Positions 1-6,576 are shown, counted from the stretch's first letter. The stretch is DNA of 33,993 bases from Methanocorpusculum petauri (GCF_026891975.1 NZ_JAPTGB010000022.1:1-33993), one strand, 5' to 3'. The notes: generated by a model from the letters alone, not told the origin. A program made the numbers and translations.

Positions 1-168
1 TATTAATTGACTGGAGATACCCGCACCCTTACCCTTTCCGTGATATTCCGTGGTTACTCCAAGCGAAACCACCGCGAAAGACTCCCGAAAACTACGTTCA
101 AGAAAAGAGATGAAGTGATTTCGCGGGATTTCCGGTTTCGACAGGCACCCGGGCAAAGGTGTGTGCTG

Positions 169-291
169 ACGATTGAACGTTTCATGAGTTTACGATTTTT
201 TTGTATATATTCGAAACAGGATGGGTGGCTCCCCAGCCAGAGAGTTCCTGTGGAGGCGGGAACGGGTGTTCCCTTTTTTTCGTTCAATCGT
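169..291. repeat. Inverted repeat pair inside the 1-358 gene-free stretch
   Basis: Positions 169-179 (ACGATTGAACG) and 281-291 (CGTTCAATCGT) are exact 11-bp reverse complements, separated by about 100 nt. Between them lie a TATA-like run at about 202-210 and a plus-strand hairpin with a T tract. I see no convincing gene in 1-358: the open frames there have poor composition and no ribosome binding site. The arms could fold a transcript or mark the ends of a small element. Function is unknown. Confidence 0.4.
258..280 (+). terminator. Hairpin plus T7, plus-strand intrinsic-type terminator
   Basis: GGGAAC (258-263) and GTTCCC (268-273) form a perfect 6-bp stem with a GGGT loop, followed directly by seven T. 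This is a classic terminator shape on the plus strand, although no plus-strand gene ends nearby inside the window. It may end a transcript that enters from the left or an unannotated small RNA. Confidence 0.5.
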
Positions 292-358
292 TGTGTGGGG
301 GTTTTGCCAAGGATGCCTTGTGCCGCCGGTCAGGTGTGTTCCCTGAGGTGTTTTTCAG

Positions 359-389
359 AAAAAAAGAGGAAGAGAGGGTTACTCTCTTC
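359..389 (-). terminator. Terminator of the surface-protein gene
   Basis: Read on the minus strand, GAAGAGAG (389-382) and CTCTCTTC (376-369) make a perfect 8-bp stem with a 5-nt loop that includes the stop codon, followed shortly by seven T (365-359). The overlap with the stop codon suggests compact termination right at the gene end. Confidence 0.5.
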
Positions 390-3300
390 TTCTCAGGAAG
401 ACACCTGCGATGAGGAGTCCGAAGAGGAGTCCTGCAACCGGGGCGGGTGCCTGGGTTAAGGTGGGCGTGACGCCTGCCGCGGTGGTGGACACCGGTGCTG
501 CGGTGGTGGCGGTTGTGCCGCTCTGTGCCTGCGTCGATGCCGGGGTCGCTTTGGCGGTCGGCTGGGTGGTTGTTCCACTCTGCTGCGAGCTGCTGCTCTG
601 CGATGAACTGCTGCCGCCGGTCCATTTGGCGTAGAGTGTCATGTCACCGGAGATGCCGTCGCTGAAGCTCCAGCTTTGGGTGCAGGCGCTGTCTTTGTAC
701 CAGCCGGCAAAGGTGTAGCCGTCTTTGACGGGGTTGGCCGGTGCGGTGAGTTTGTCGCCGTAGGAGAGACCGGTTGCTGGGCTGATGAAGCTGCCGCCGC
801 TGGTCTCGAAGAGGACGCGGAGTGCGCCGTCCATGTTGCCGTCACCGGAAGAGGAGATCGGCTGATACGTTGGCGTTGGTGTGGCAGCCCTCAGTCCAAG
901 CAGCCAGGGCGAGGCTTCGGAGGCAGTGATCGTGAATACATAGTCGGTTCTATCCTCAGTTCTTTGTGGGGTGCCTTTGTCCACCAGATTCGTTCCGTCG
1001 AAGTGGTAGGCACGGACAGCACTGAGATCTTTTCCGGTGAACCATGACTTGGGTACTTTGAAGGTGAGGGTGAGTGTCGGGTTCTTGGATTTGATCTTGG
1101 TGATGTCCACGGTGACCATGGAGATCAGGGTGGCTGTTCCCTGAAGTTTGGTTTTTGCGTCTTCGTTGATCTCGGTGGAGATTGTCGGGAGATTATCGGA
1201 ATCGAGGAGTTCCGTACCAGATGTTACCGCAAGGGTAAGCTTTGCCTGAACAACCCCGGAGGTTTCCGGAACCGTAATCTCATTGTACACAGCTTTCACA
1301 TTTGAGAGATCGGCTGGATTCTGAGGTGTAACTGTCTTTCCATCATCAGAAACAGTTGGTACGTTTTCATACGTAAGTGTCAGGGTTATTTTGTCGCTGC
1401 CAGCTGGAGTGACGGTTACTTCTTTGGGATTTGTTGTGGATGCTACTGCCGTTCCATCAGATACCGTAACCACCTTAGTTTCGGAATCACATGATGCAGG
1501 GCTGTCCTGTTTTTGTACAACGATTGGGGCGTAGTAACCGTCCTTGACCGGTGTGTCACTCATGGCGTAACCTTCGGTATACTGAACTTTTGGCTCTCCA
1601 ACGAGAAGAGTCTCGTAGGAAGGCGCAAGATAATTTCCGCCGCTGAGTGTAAACGTGGATGCTGTAAATGCCGGAGATTCTTCAGCGTATTTCTGATTGG
1701 CAATGGCCGCCACCTTTCCTTCAATCTTTGCAGAGTCTTTTATCTCTACGGAGAATGTTTTGGAATCAGTCAGATCAGTGTTACGAACATAGTTGCGGAT
1801 GGCAACTCCTTTCTCGCTGGCGATCTTTGCCGTGCCGGAGATGGCCAGGGCGATGTTTCCATCATAACTGGTCGTTGTTCTCAGGACAATACCGGACCCG
1901 TCTTCCAGAGATCCACTTGAAGGTGTTGCCACCTCTTCTAAATGATCGCCGTTACCAGTGATTGTTCCTCCGGAAATGGTGTAGGTTCCTGAAACAATTT
2001 CAAGACCGCTCTTTCCGGTAACGGAACCTTCGGTCATGGTCATCTTCGTGTTTTCTGCGGAAAGGAAGATTGCCGCTCCCTCAGTACTGGTGAGTGTACC
2101 ACCTTTGATCTCAATGGTTGGGGGCGTGTGTGTTCCATCTCCATTACCACCAATGACCGACTGTGGTGCGGTCAGTGTGATGTCTTTGTCATCGATGATG
2201 ATCTTTCCGTAGTTGCTCACAAAGAACAGTGTTGCTCCCCCACTTGAGCCTTTGTTGAGGATGATCTCTCCGTTTCCTGTACTGTCAGTCACGGTGAGAG
2301 AACCGAGTGAGGAGCTAGTACCGTTAATTTTTATGAATCCTTTATTCCCATCTCCGTTTAATCTGGTTACGGTCAGAGTTTTTCCATTCAGATCGAGTGT
2401 GGATGTAACTTTATCGATGTAAACTCTGTCGGAATCGTCGGTGTAGGTGCCAGTGATACCCTCACCGAGCTTCACGTTCGCGCCTGTTTCAAGGCACGCC
2501 TTCAGATCCGCAAACGTGTGAACGATGAAGGTTCCGCCGGTGATCTGAGTAAATGGATTCGATAACACTTGTTGGTCACTGGCGTAATGATCACATCTAA
2601 ACGACGCAATCTTTCCTTCGATGGTGCCGCCGGAAATTGTTACCGATGCTGTTTTCGCAGAGTTATCCTTATTCTTCAGATCCGTTGTACGGATAAAACT
2701 ACGAATCGCAACTCCTTTCTCACTGGTGATTTTTGCCGTGTCGGAGATGGTCAGGGCGATGTTTCCATCATAACTGGTCGTTGTTCTCAGAAGGATGGCC
2801 GTACCTCCGTTTCCAATAGATCCACTTGAAGGTGCGGATATCTCCTGCGCGTAATCGCTGGTAGCGGTGACTGATCCTCCTTGGATATCTACTGTTCCGG
2901 AAACAATCTCGATACCATTTGGACCACTAATCTCGCCCCCGGTCATAGTGAGTTTGGTGTTCTTTGCTGACAGGAAGATTACCGCATCTTCCGTGCTGGT
3001 AAGTTTTCCTCCCTTGATCTCAATGGTTGGCGGTGTGTGAGTTCCGTCTCCGTTTCCACCAACTACAAACGCAGGTGCAGAGTACGTTCCATCTTCAATC
3101 ACAACAGTACCATATTCGCTTGCAAAGAAGATAGTTGCCCATTTGTATGTTTCATGCTGTTGAATTAACGTGATTGTACCATTTTTAACGGTCAGTTTTC
3201 CCTGTTGGTCGGCGGTTCCGTTAACAATAATAAATCCGGTGTTCTTTCCAGCAGTACAGTTCACACTGAGTGTCTTGCCGTTTAAATCCAGGATTGTCTC

Positions 3301-3498
3301 AACACTCTTAACTGCAACCGAAGTGGAATAATCTCCAGACATATCATTTGCCAGAACAACTGTACCTCCTGCTGCAAGTTTAGTTTTCAGTTCTTCAAAA
3401 GTCTGAACGGAAGGTGTTGTCTCACCTGCACTGACAATACCTACCGCCAGCACACACAGAAGCACGACAGCTACCGCTAACAATATATTTTTCTTCAT
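379..3498 (-). CDS. Large secreted surface protein with duplicated beta-helix-like modules and C-terminal membrane anchor
   Basis: I place the start at ATG 3498, 6 nt after a GAGG ribosome site; the frame also opens at TTG 3510, which overlaps that site and is less likely. The protein is 1039 aa. It begins with a Lys-rich signal peptide and hydrophobic core ending near AGE. Two similar ~300-residue modules follow (about residues 32-326 and 327-630), rich in GGT/SGG turns and beta strands, as in parallel beta-helix surface proteins. Residues ~670-870 resemble a PGF-pre-PGF domain (PKSWF, AYHFDG, SPWLLG). Next comes one Listeria-Bacteroides type (Flg_new) repeat around GYTFAGWYKD and LYAKW, then a Ser/Thr/Gln-rich stalk. 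The C-terminus is APAPVAGLLFG, a membrane span and RRRE, which looks like an archaeosortase-type or simple anchor signal. It likely sits in the cell envelope, perhaps as an adhesin; the ligand is unknown. A terminator overlaps the stop codon. Confidence 0.85.
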   Translation of the reverse strand: MKKNILLAVAVVLLCVLAVGIVSAGETTPSVQTFEELKTKLAAGGTVVLANDMSGDYSTSVAVKSVETILDLNGKTLSVNCTAGKNTGFIIVNGTADQQGKLTVKNGTITLIQQHETYKWATIFFASEYGTVVIEDGTYSAPAFVVGGNGDGTHTPPTIEIKGGKLTSTEDAVIFLSAKNTKLTMTGGEISGPNGIEIVSGTVDIQGGSVTATSDYAQEISAPSSGSIGNGGTAILLRTTTSYDGNIALTISDTAKITSEKGVAIRSFIRTTDLKNKDNSAKTASVTISGGTIEGKIASFRCDHYASDQQVLSNPFTQITGGTFIVHTFADLKACLETGANVKLGEGITGTYTDDSDRVYIDKVTSTLDLNGKTLTVTRLNGDGNKGFIKINGTSSSLGSLTVTDSTGNGEIILNKGSSGGATLFFVSNYGKIIIDDKDITLTAPQSVIGGNGDGTHTPPTIEIKGGTLTSTEGAAIFLSAENTKMTMTEGSVTGKSGLEIVSGTYTISGGTITGNGDHLEEVATPSSGSLEDGSGIVLRTTTSYDGNIALAISGTAKIASEKGVAIRNYVRNTDLTDSKTFSVEIKDSAKIEGKVAAIANQKYAEESPAFTASTFTLSGGNYLAPSYETLLVGEPKVQYTEGYAMSDTPVKDGYYAPIVVQKQDSPASCDSETKVVTVSDGTAVASTTNPKEVTVTPAGSDKITLTLTYENVPTVSDDGKTVTPQNPADLSNVKAVYNEITVPETSGVVQAKLTLAVTSGTELLDSDNLPTISTEINEDAKTKLQGTATLISMVTVDITKIKSKNPTLTLTFKVPKSWFTGKDLSAVRAYHFDGTNLVDKGTPQRTEDRTDYVFTITASEASPWLLGLRAATPTPTYQPISSSGDGNMDGALRVLFETSGGSFISPATGLSYGDKLTAPANPVKDGYTFAGWYKDSACTQSWSFSDGISGDMTLYAKWTGGSSSSQSSSSQQSGTTTQPTAKATPASTQAQSGTTATTAAPVSTTAAGVTPTLTQAPAPVAGLLFGLLIAGVFLRRRE
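1612..2511 (-). repeat. Second copy of the ~0.9 kb internal duplication
   Basis: This encodes the second beta-helix-like module of the surface protein. It matches the first copy with an offset of about 909 nt (303 codons). Best conserved are the stretches encoding GNGDGTHTPPTIEIKGG and LRTTTSYDGNIAL, where the DNA is also close. Ends are approximate. Confidence 0.7.
2512..3405 (-). repeat. First copy of the ~0.9 kb internal duplication
   Basis: N-terminal-side module of the surface protein, paired with 1612-2511. Both copies open with a LDLNGKTL-type strand and close with a GGT(F/Y) strand, so the unit is a full structural module and not an arbitrary segment. Ends are approximate. Confidence 0.7.
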
Positions 3499-3657
3499 AA
3501 TTCGCCTCAAGGTTGCTCATTATCCACATGCTATCCCTGTTGGATTCTCCTACCCGGTGGAGACATTTCAGGGAAATTGCAAAGACAAAGAGGGAATGAA
3601 CGATACTGTCATACGATCTTTGTGGTGGTAATTTAACACCTTAGCTATCATTGTACT

Positions 3658-3685
3658 TCTGATCAATAATTAATCTATCTGATCA
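3658..3685. promoter_or_regulatory. Direct repeat TCTGATCA, two copies 20 bp apart
   Basis: TCTGATCA occurs at 3658-3665 and 3678-3685, a spacing of 20 bp, near two helical turns. It lies 40-65 bp upstream of the TATA box of the ribbon-helix-helix gene and also upstream of the divergent surface-protein gene. Ribbon-helix-helix proteins often bind such repeats, so this is a candidate operator; that is inference. Confidence 0.35.
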
Positions 3686-3721
3686 TGGTGGGTGAAAACA
3701 CTTTAATTCATGCCACAGAAG

Positions 3722-3731
3722 CGGTATAAGA
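3722..3731 (+). promoter_or_regulatory. TATA box of a leaderless-type promoter
   Basis: CGGTATAAGA lies with its centre about 26-27 bp before ATG 3754. That is the usual archaeal TATA-to-start-site distance, so the transcript probably begins at or next to the start codon. No ribosome binding site is visible upstream of that ATG, which fits. Confidence 0.5.
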
Positions 3732-3753
3732 ACTCGGATCAAATACTTTATTA

Positions 3754-4044
3754 ATGGCACGAATACCCGGAAAGCCTATTAAAACGAGAATTACGTATTA
3801 TGCACCACCCGACGTGATTCAAATCATTAACCAAATGATTGATGAAGGTAAGTTCAACAACAAAAGCGATGTTGTTTCTGCCGCAATAAAAGAATACGCT
3901 CACGTTCTGGAGATGCAGAAGATCGATATTCTTGATGAAAAAATCCAGAACCTTGAAGATCGCATACAGGCAATGGAAGAAAAATATGCATCGCTGATCT
4001 CAGTTCTCTCCTCCCTGCAACCAAAAGAGTACGGCAACAAATAA
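3754..4044 (+). CDS. Ribbon-helix-helix (CopG/MetJ-type) DNA-binding protein with C-terminal coiled coil
   Basis: This 96-aa protein has a basic beta-strand start (TRITYYAPP) followed by two helices (VIQIINQMIDEGKFNNKS and DVVSAAIKEYAHVLE), the pattern of ribbon-helix-helix repressors. Residues ~50-85 form a heptad-like coiled coil (ILDEKIQNLEDRIQAMEEKY) that could drive oligomerisation. RHH proteins dimerise to make the DNA-binding beta sheet, and many act as antitoxins or autorepressors. It starts without a ribosome site behind a TATA box at leaderless distance. Directly downstream lies an array of TGTAACCG boxes and then an ADP-ribosyltransferase-like gene, so it may control that region; this link is inference. 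Confidence 0.75.
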   Translation: MARIPGKPIKTRITYYAPPDVIQIINQMIDEGKFNNKSDVVSAAIKEYAHVLEMQKIDILDEKIQNLEDRIQAMEEKYASLISVLSSLQPKEYGNK

Positions 4045-4074
4045 CTCCGGCAATACGCATTCCCGCATCCCGGA

Positions 4075-4329
4075 TGTAACCGCTCTGTAACCGGCATGGC
4101 GGTTACAAAACCAACCGGTATTCTTCGAAAAAATCAGGAAATATCGGATGTCCTGCGACATTTGTTTTTTTGTAACCGATCCTCTGCCATTGTTCTCTGT
4201 ACAAAAAATATTTTTATCTCCACAATACGAAACGAGCGGTTACAAAACAGAAAAACCTCACAATATTTGTTTAAATAAAAAACAAACATCGCTTGTGTTC
4301 CTATTTTGTAACCGCACCCACCGGTTACA
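4075..4329. promoter_or_regulatory. Array of seven TGTAACCG boxes
   Basis: The exact 8-mer TGTAACCG occurs on the plus strand at 4075, 4086, 4171 and 4307, and its reverse complement CGGTTACA at 4100, 4237 and 4322. Two pairs make tight palindromes: 4086-4107 (6-nt spacer) and 4307-4329 (7-nt spacer). The pair 4075/4086 is a direct repeat at 11 bp, one helical turn. Four copies extend to TTTTGTAACCG. A very AT-rich stretch lies at 4259-4290. The array fills the 381-nt gap between the RHH regulator and the ADP-ribosyltransferase-like gene, where I see no convincing gene. It looks like a multi-site operator, or possibly iterons of an origin-like element. Confidence 0.7.
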
Positions 4330-4394
4330 GATCCTCTCCCCTGTCAGCTTCATCCTCCGGTATCTTTTGGAACAACACCTTCCTCCGGGAAACT

Positions 4395-4402
4395 CTTATA
4401 TC
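4395..4402 (+). promoter_or_regulatory. TATA box of a leaderless-type promoter
   Basis: CTTATATC is centred about 27 bp before ATG 4426. The bases just upstream of the ATG are pyrimidine-rich with no ribosome site, so a leaderless message is likely. The nearest TGTAACCG box ends about 65 bp upstream of this TATA box. Confidence 0.5.
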
Positions 4403-4425
4403 TCTCCCCAACCGATCCCTTTCTC

Positions 4426-5091
4426 ATGTCCGGATATCCCCTGCCCGCAGAACAGGACACCCGTGTTGAAGAACCGATCCCTCCCTTTGATCATCGCGGA
4501 ACGTACCCCCGCCCCCCGTACGCATCGCGAACCGATCTCACCCGCGAAGAAATCCTGGCACTCTTCGGCTATCAGGACATCGGCCTCCCCGAACACCACT
4601 GGGACTGCTGCCTCTCCTCCGAACGGCATCAGGACTGCTTCGTCATCAACCGGGCACTGCGGGACGAACCCTTTCTTACATCTCTCTCTCCCCATGACAA
4701 AAACCTCTTCTGGCAGCTCCGGGACCTCCTCGACAGCGCAATTCTGAAAAGTACGCTCCCTGAAGATGTCTGGGTGATCAAAGGTCTTGGAGATCCCGGC
4801 TGGATCTCAAATATGCAGGAAACGGCAAACATGATCGATGCCGGTTATGGAAGTTTTTCCCTGCTGCCCCGGATTGCCCGAAAATATGCAGGCCTCAATG
4901 AAAGCAACGAACGTGTCTTTCTCACCCGCAGCATCCCGCGCGGAACTCCGGCATTATACATGGATGCAAAAGAACAGGAAGTACTGCTTCCGCGTGGTAT
5001 CCAGTATTCCATTCAGGAAATAATTCACAGTCCCGCAGGTGAATTCCTCCCTGAGGACAAGGCGCTTGTTTATATCCTGACAATACCATAA
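4426..5091 (+). CDS. ADP-ribosyltransferase-like protein (R-S-E class fold, atypical first motif)
   Basis: The 221-aa product resembles ADP-ribosyltransferase exoenzymes. Residues 182-191 read KEQEVLLPRG, matching the E-x-E catalytic loop plus the LLP(R)G strand of this family. YGSFS at 141-145 fits the central Ser motif, and VWVIKGLG at 115-122 sits where these enzymes carry the aromatic-Arg motif; here the Arg appears to be Lys119. Family members use NAD+ to modify proteins, nucleic acids or small molecules, often as toxins or phage/defence effectors. No signal peptide or membrane segment is seen, so it is probably cytoplasmic. The N-terminal ~110 residues are not recognised. The start is supported by a TATA box at leaderless distance. 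Its place next to an RHH protein and an MNT/HEPN module suggests a toxin or defence role; target unknown. Fold call is moderate. Confidence 0.6.
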   Translation: MSGYPLPAEQDTRVEEPIPPFDHRGTYPRPPYASRTDLTREEILALFGYQDIGLPEHHWDCCLSSERHQDCFVINRALRDEPFLTSLSPHDKNLFWQLRDLLDSAILKSTLPEDVWVIKGLGDPGWISNMQETANMIDAGYGSFSLLPRIARKYAGLNESNERVFLTRSIPRGTPALYMDAKEQEVLLPRGIQYSIQEIIHSPAGEFLPEDKALVYILTIP

Positions 5092-5123
5092 TGTAGTATA
5101 TGAAACCGGCATCATGTGAGACA

Positions 5124-5261
5124 ATGTTCAGTCTTGGTCACATCCTTCCCGACACCCGCTCGCCGGAAGACAAAAAGCGCAACCATGAAATAGCAATGGA
5201 AGCAATGGCGGCGTTGAAAGAAGCGGATCGAAAATACTCGGAAATGCTTAAGACCGAATAA
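5124..5261 (+). CDS. Small 45-residue charged protein, unrecognised
   Basis: An ATG frame of 45 codons runs MFSLGHILPD to SEMLKTE. It is strongly helical and charged (SPEDKKRNHE, AALKEADRKY), with archaeal-looking codons, which is why I think it may be real. No clear ribosome site precedes it, and it starts 32 nt after the ADP-ribosyltransferase-like gene on the same strand, so it could be co-transcribed. No homologue comes to mind. It might be an immunity or accessory peptide, or a chance frame. Confidence 0.35.
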   Translation: MFSLGHILPDTRSPEDKKRNHEIAMEAMAALKEADRKYSEMLKTE

Positions 5262-5283
5262 ACCCGCATTTTTTAAAATCTCT

Positions 5284-5337
5284 TTATAACTCCCCGCGCT
5301 CAAGCATATGCGTAAGGAATATCATATCAACTTTCAT
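5284..5337 (-). pseudogene. Stub of a HEPN (HepT-like) partner of the upstream MNT gene
   Basis: A 17-codon frame begins 17 nt after the MNT gene at 5355, with a good GAGG ribosome site. Its start (VDMIFLTHML) aligns with the start of the intact HEPN protein at 5832-6200 (SDKILLCHIL): D-x-I-x-L-x-H-x-L. It then stops, and no continuation of the fold, including the catalytic RX4HXY, is found downstream. I read it as the remnant of a degraded toxin gene. Confidence 0.4.
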
Positions 5338-5354
5338 GCCAAAGCCTCCCTCGT

Positions 5355-5663
5355 CTAAAATAGAATCATATCCTGCTCAATATATGGACGAAGAAGTGGA
5401 TCCATCCACTTAATTGGTACTAAATCCACCGTTCGTCCGAATAACTCCTCCAGATACCGTTTGAATGCAAAAAACTCCCGTAGCGGCAGACCACCCGAAC
5501 GAAATGCATACAGAACATCAACATCGCTTTCCGGCGTATCCTCTCCCTGTGACACAGAATCGAATATACCGAGGGTCTCGACACCGAAACGTTCCCGTAT
5601 CTGTGGTAAATGCGCATCAAATTTTCTGAGGACCTCCTCTTTGGTACTCACATATTCAGACAT
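5355..5663 (-). CDS. MNT-type nucleotidyltransferase, orphan MntA-like copy
   Basis: This 102-aa minimal nucleotidyltransferase carries DSVSQGEDTPESDVDVL at residues ~35-51, matching the GSX10DXD motif of MntA antitoxins, except that the first Gly is Asp here. MntA enzymes add AMP to a Tyr of the HEPN toxin HepT and so silence it. It is paralogous to the MNT gene at 6197-6526, with a nearly identical DNA patch around the catalytic motif and the same 27-bp upstream element. Its own HEPN partner is only a 17-codon stub. The changed Gly may lower activity. It could be decaying, or could still act on the intact neighbouring HEPN. Confidence 0.75.
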   Translation of the reverse strand: MSEYVSTKEEVLRKFDAHLPQIRERFGVETLGIFDSVSQGEDTPESDVDVLYAFRSGGLPLREFFAFKRYLEELFGRTVDLVPIKWMDPLLRPYIEQDMILF

Positions 5664-5686
5664 TTGTCTATGCGCTGCTATTTGTT

Positions 5687-5713
5687 GGTAGACATTATGA
5701 TATTTTTCCTCAT
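5687..5713 (-). promoter_or_regulatory. Upstream element of orphan MNT gene (copy 1 of 27-bp repeat)
   Basis: This 27-bp element matches 6550-6576 at 26 of 27 positions. It contains the TATA-like AAAATATCATAATG on the minus strand, about 40 bp before the MNT start in both copies, so it is probably the duplicated core promoter. Confidence 0.55.
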
Positions 5714-5784
5714 GCCGACCCGGTCACCTCTCTCGTGGGAAATATCCCTCCGTTCCCATCATATCTTCCCTCGTTCTTTCCCGG

Positions 5785-5811
5785 AAAAAAACATACTGAC
5801 TGTATTTTTTT
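5785..5811 (-). terminator. A/T-run hairpin downstream of the HEPN gene
   Basis: Seven A (5785-5791) and seven T (5805-5811) flank CATACTGACTGTA, giving an imperfect stem that ends in a T run on either strand. It lies about 20 nt after the HEPN stop codon and separates that operon from the orphan MNT gene. Confidence 0.4.
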
Positions 5812-5831
5812 CTCATCCCATTCCCGATGAA

Positions 5832-6200
5832 TTATTCGGTGACGTCTGTTGACGTTGTGTGAATTGCGTTCAGGGTTTCAAGAAGCGGCGGGATTTCATT
5901 GATGACGGTCAGCCAAACATATTCAATATCAACCCGGAAATACTGATGTGCAAGAACATTTCGCATCGATTTCATCTCACGGACCGGTATCATAGGGTAT
6001 TTTCTGGAAAATTCATCAGATAGATTACCTGCTGCTTCTCCGATGATCTCAATCCGGCGAATCAATGCATCCTGATACGTCGGGTCACCGAGATATTCCT
6101 CATACGTTATCCGTGAAGTGAGTGCAGTTATTTTCCGGCATTCCTGAAGGATATGACAGAGAAGAATCTTATCTGAAACCGGGGATGTATTCATGGTCAC
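5832..6200 (-). CDS. hepT: HEPN-domain RNase toxin, HepT-like
   Basis: The 122-aa product carries RNVLAHQY, the RX4HXY motif of HEPN ribonucleases, near residue 80, plus IIGEAAGNLS typical of HepT. HepT toxins are RNases that are silenced by AMPylation of the Tyr in this motif by the partner MntA. The start may be GTG 6200, overlapping the MNT stop codon, or ATG 6194 just after it; both fit tight coupling to the MNT gene upstream at 6197-6526. The catalytic Arg and His are intact, so the toxin looks active. A hairpin terminator follows. Confidence 0.85.
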   Translation of the reverse strand: MTMNTSPVSDKILLCHILQECRKITALTSRITYEEYLGDPTYQDALIRRIEIIGEAAGNLSDEFSRKYPMIPVREMKSMRNVLAHQYFRVDIEYVWLTVINEIPPLLETLNAIHTTSTDVTE

Positions 6201-6526
6201 GCAATGCTCATCTCCCGTCCATAGAGAATAGCATCACAGGCGACTGCATCACGGATAAGCGGTGACACATATTTGAGAGAGACCAGTCCGACTTCCCTCC
6301 CGAAGAGATCTTCCAGATAATATTTCAGATTGGCCATGTCCCGCATTCCTCCGTGACCGGTGGAAAAGGAATACAGAACATCAACATCGCTTTCCGGCGT
6401 ATCCTCTCCCCGTGACACAGAACCGAATACACCGATGGTTTCAATGCCAAATCTTTCCTGAATTTCGGGAAGATGCGTCTTTAGTTTAGAAAGAACATCG
6501 TCTTTGATGCTTTGGTAGGAGGACAT
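6197..6526 (-). CDS. mntA: MNT-type nucleotidyltransferase antitoxin, MntA-like
   Basis: The 109-aa product has FGSVSRGEDTPESDVDVL at residues ~34-51, a complete GSX10DXD nucleotidyltransferase motif with both Asp ligands. It is the expected AMP-transferring antitoxin of the HEPN toxin encoded immediately downstream with overlapping ends. A TATA-like element about 40 bp upstream is shared almost identically with the orphan MNT gene at 5355, so the two arose by duplication that included the promoter. No ribosome site is visible before ATG 6526. Confidence 0.85.
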   Translation of the reverse strand: MSSYQSIKDDVLSKLKTHLPEIQERFGIETIGVFGSVSRGEDTPESDVDVLYSFSTGHGGMRDMANLKYYLEDLFGREVGLVSLKYVSPLIRDAVACDAILYGREMSIA

Positions 6527-6549
6527 CTGGCTATGTATGTTTGTTGGTT

Positions 6550-6576
6550 GGTAGACATTATGATATTTTGCCTCAT
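6550..6576 (-). promoter_or_regulatory. Upstream element of mntA (copy 2 of 27-bp repeat)
   Basis: Matches 5687-5713 at 26 of 27 positions and sits at the same distance from its MNT start codon. It contains the probable TATA box of the mntA-hepT operon. Confidence 0.55.

Noticed and set aside
7..459. Plus-strand open frame of 150 codons at the left end
   Set aside because: It runs through a terminator hairpin and into the antisense of the surface protein, has poor composition and no ribosome site.
4096..4278. 60-codon frame starting inside the TGTAACCG array
   Set aside because: Its ATG lies in the spacer of a palindrome and its composition follows the repeat boxes; no promoter spacing or ribosome site.
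5112..5303. Minus-strand 63-codon frame after the orphan MNT gene
   Set aside because: It overlaps the better 45-codon plus-strand frame and starts inside the HEPN stub in another frame; probably chance, though it could include decayed HEPN sequence.
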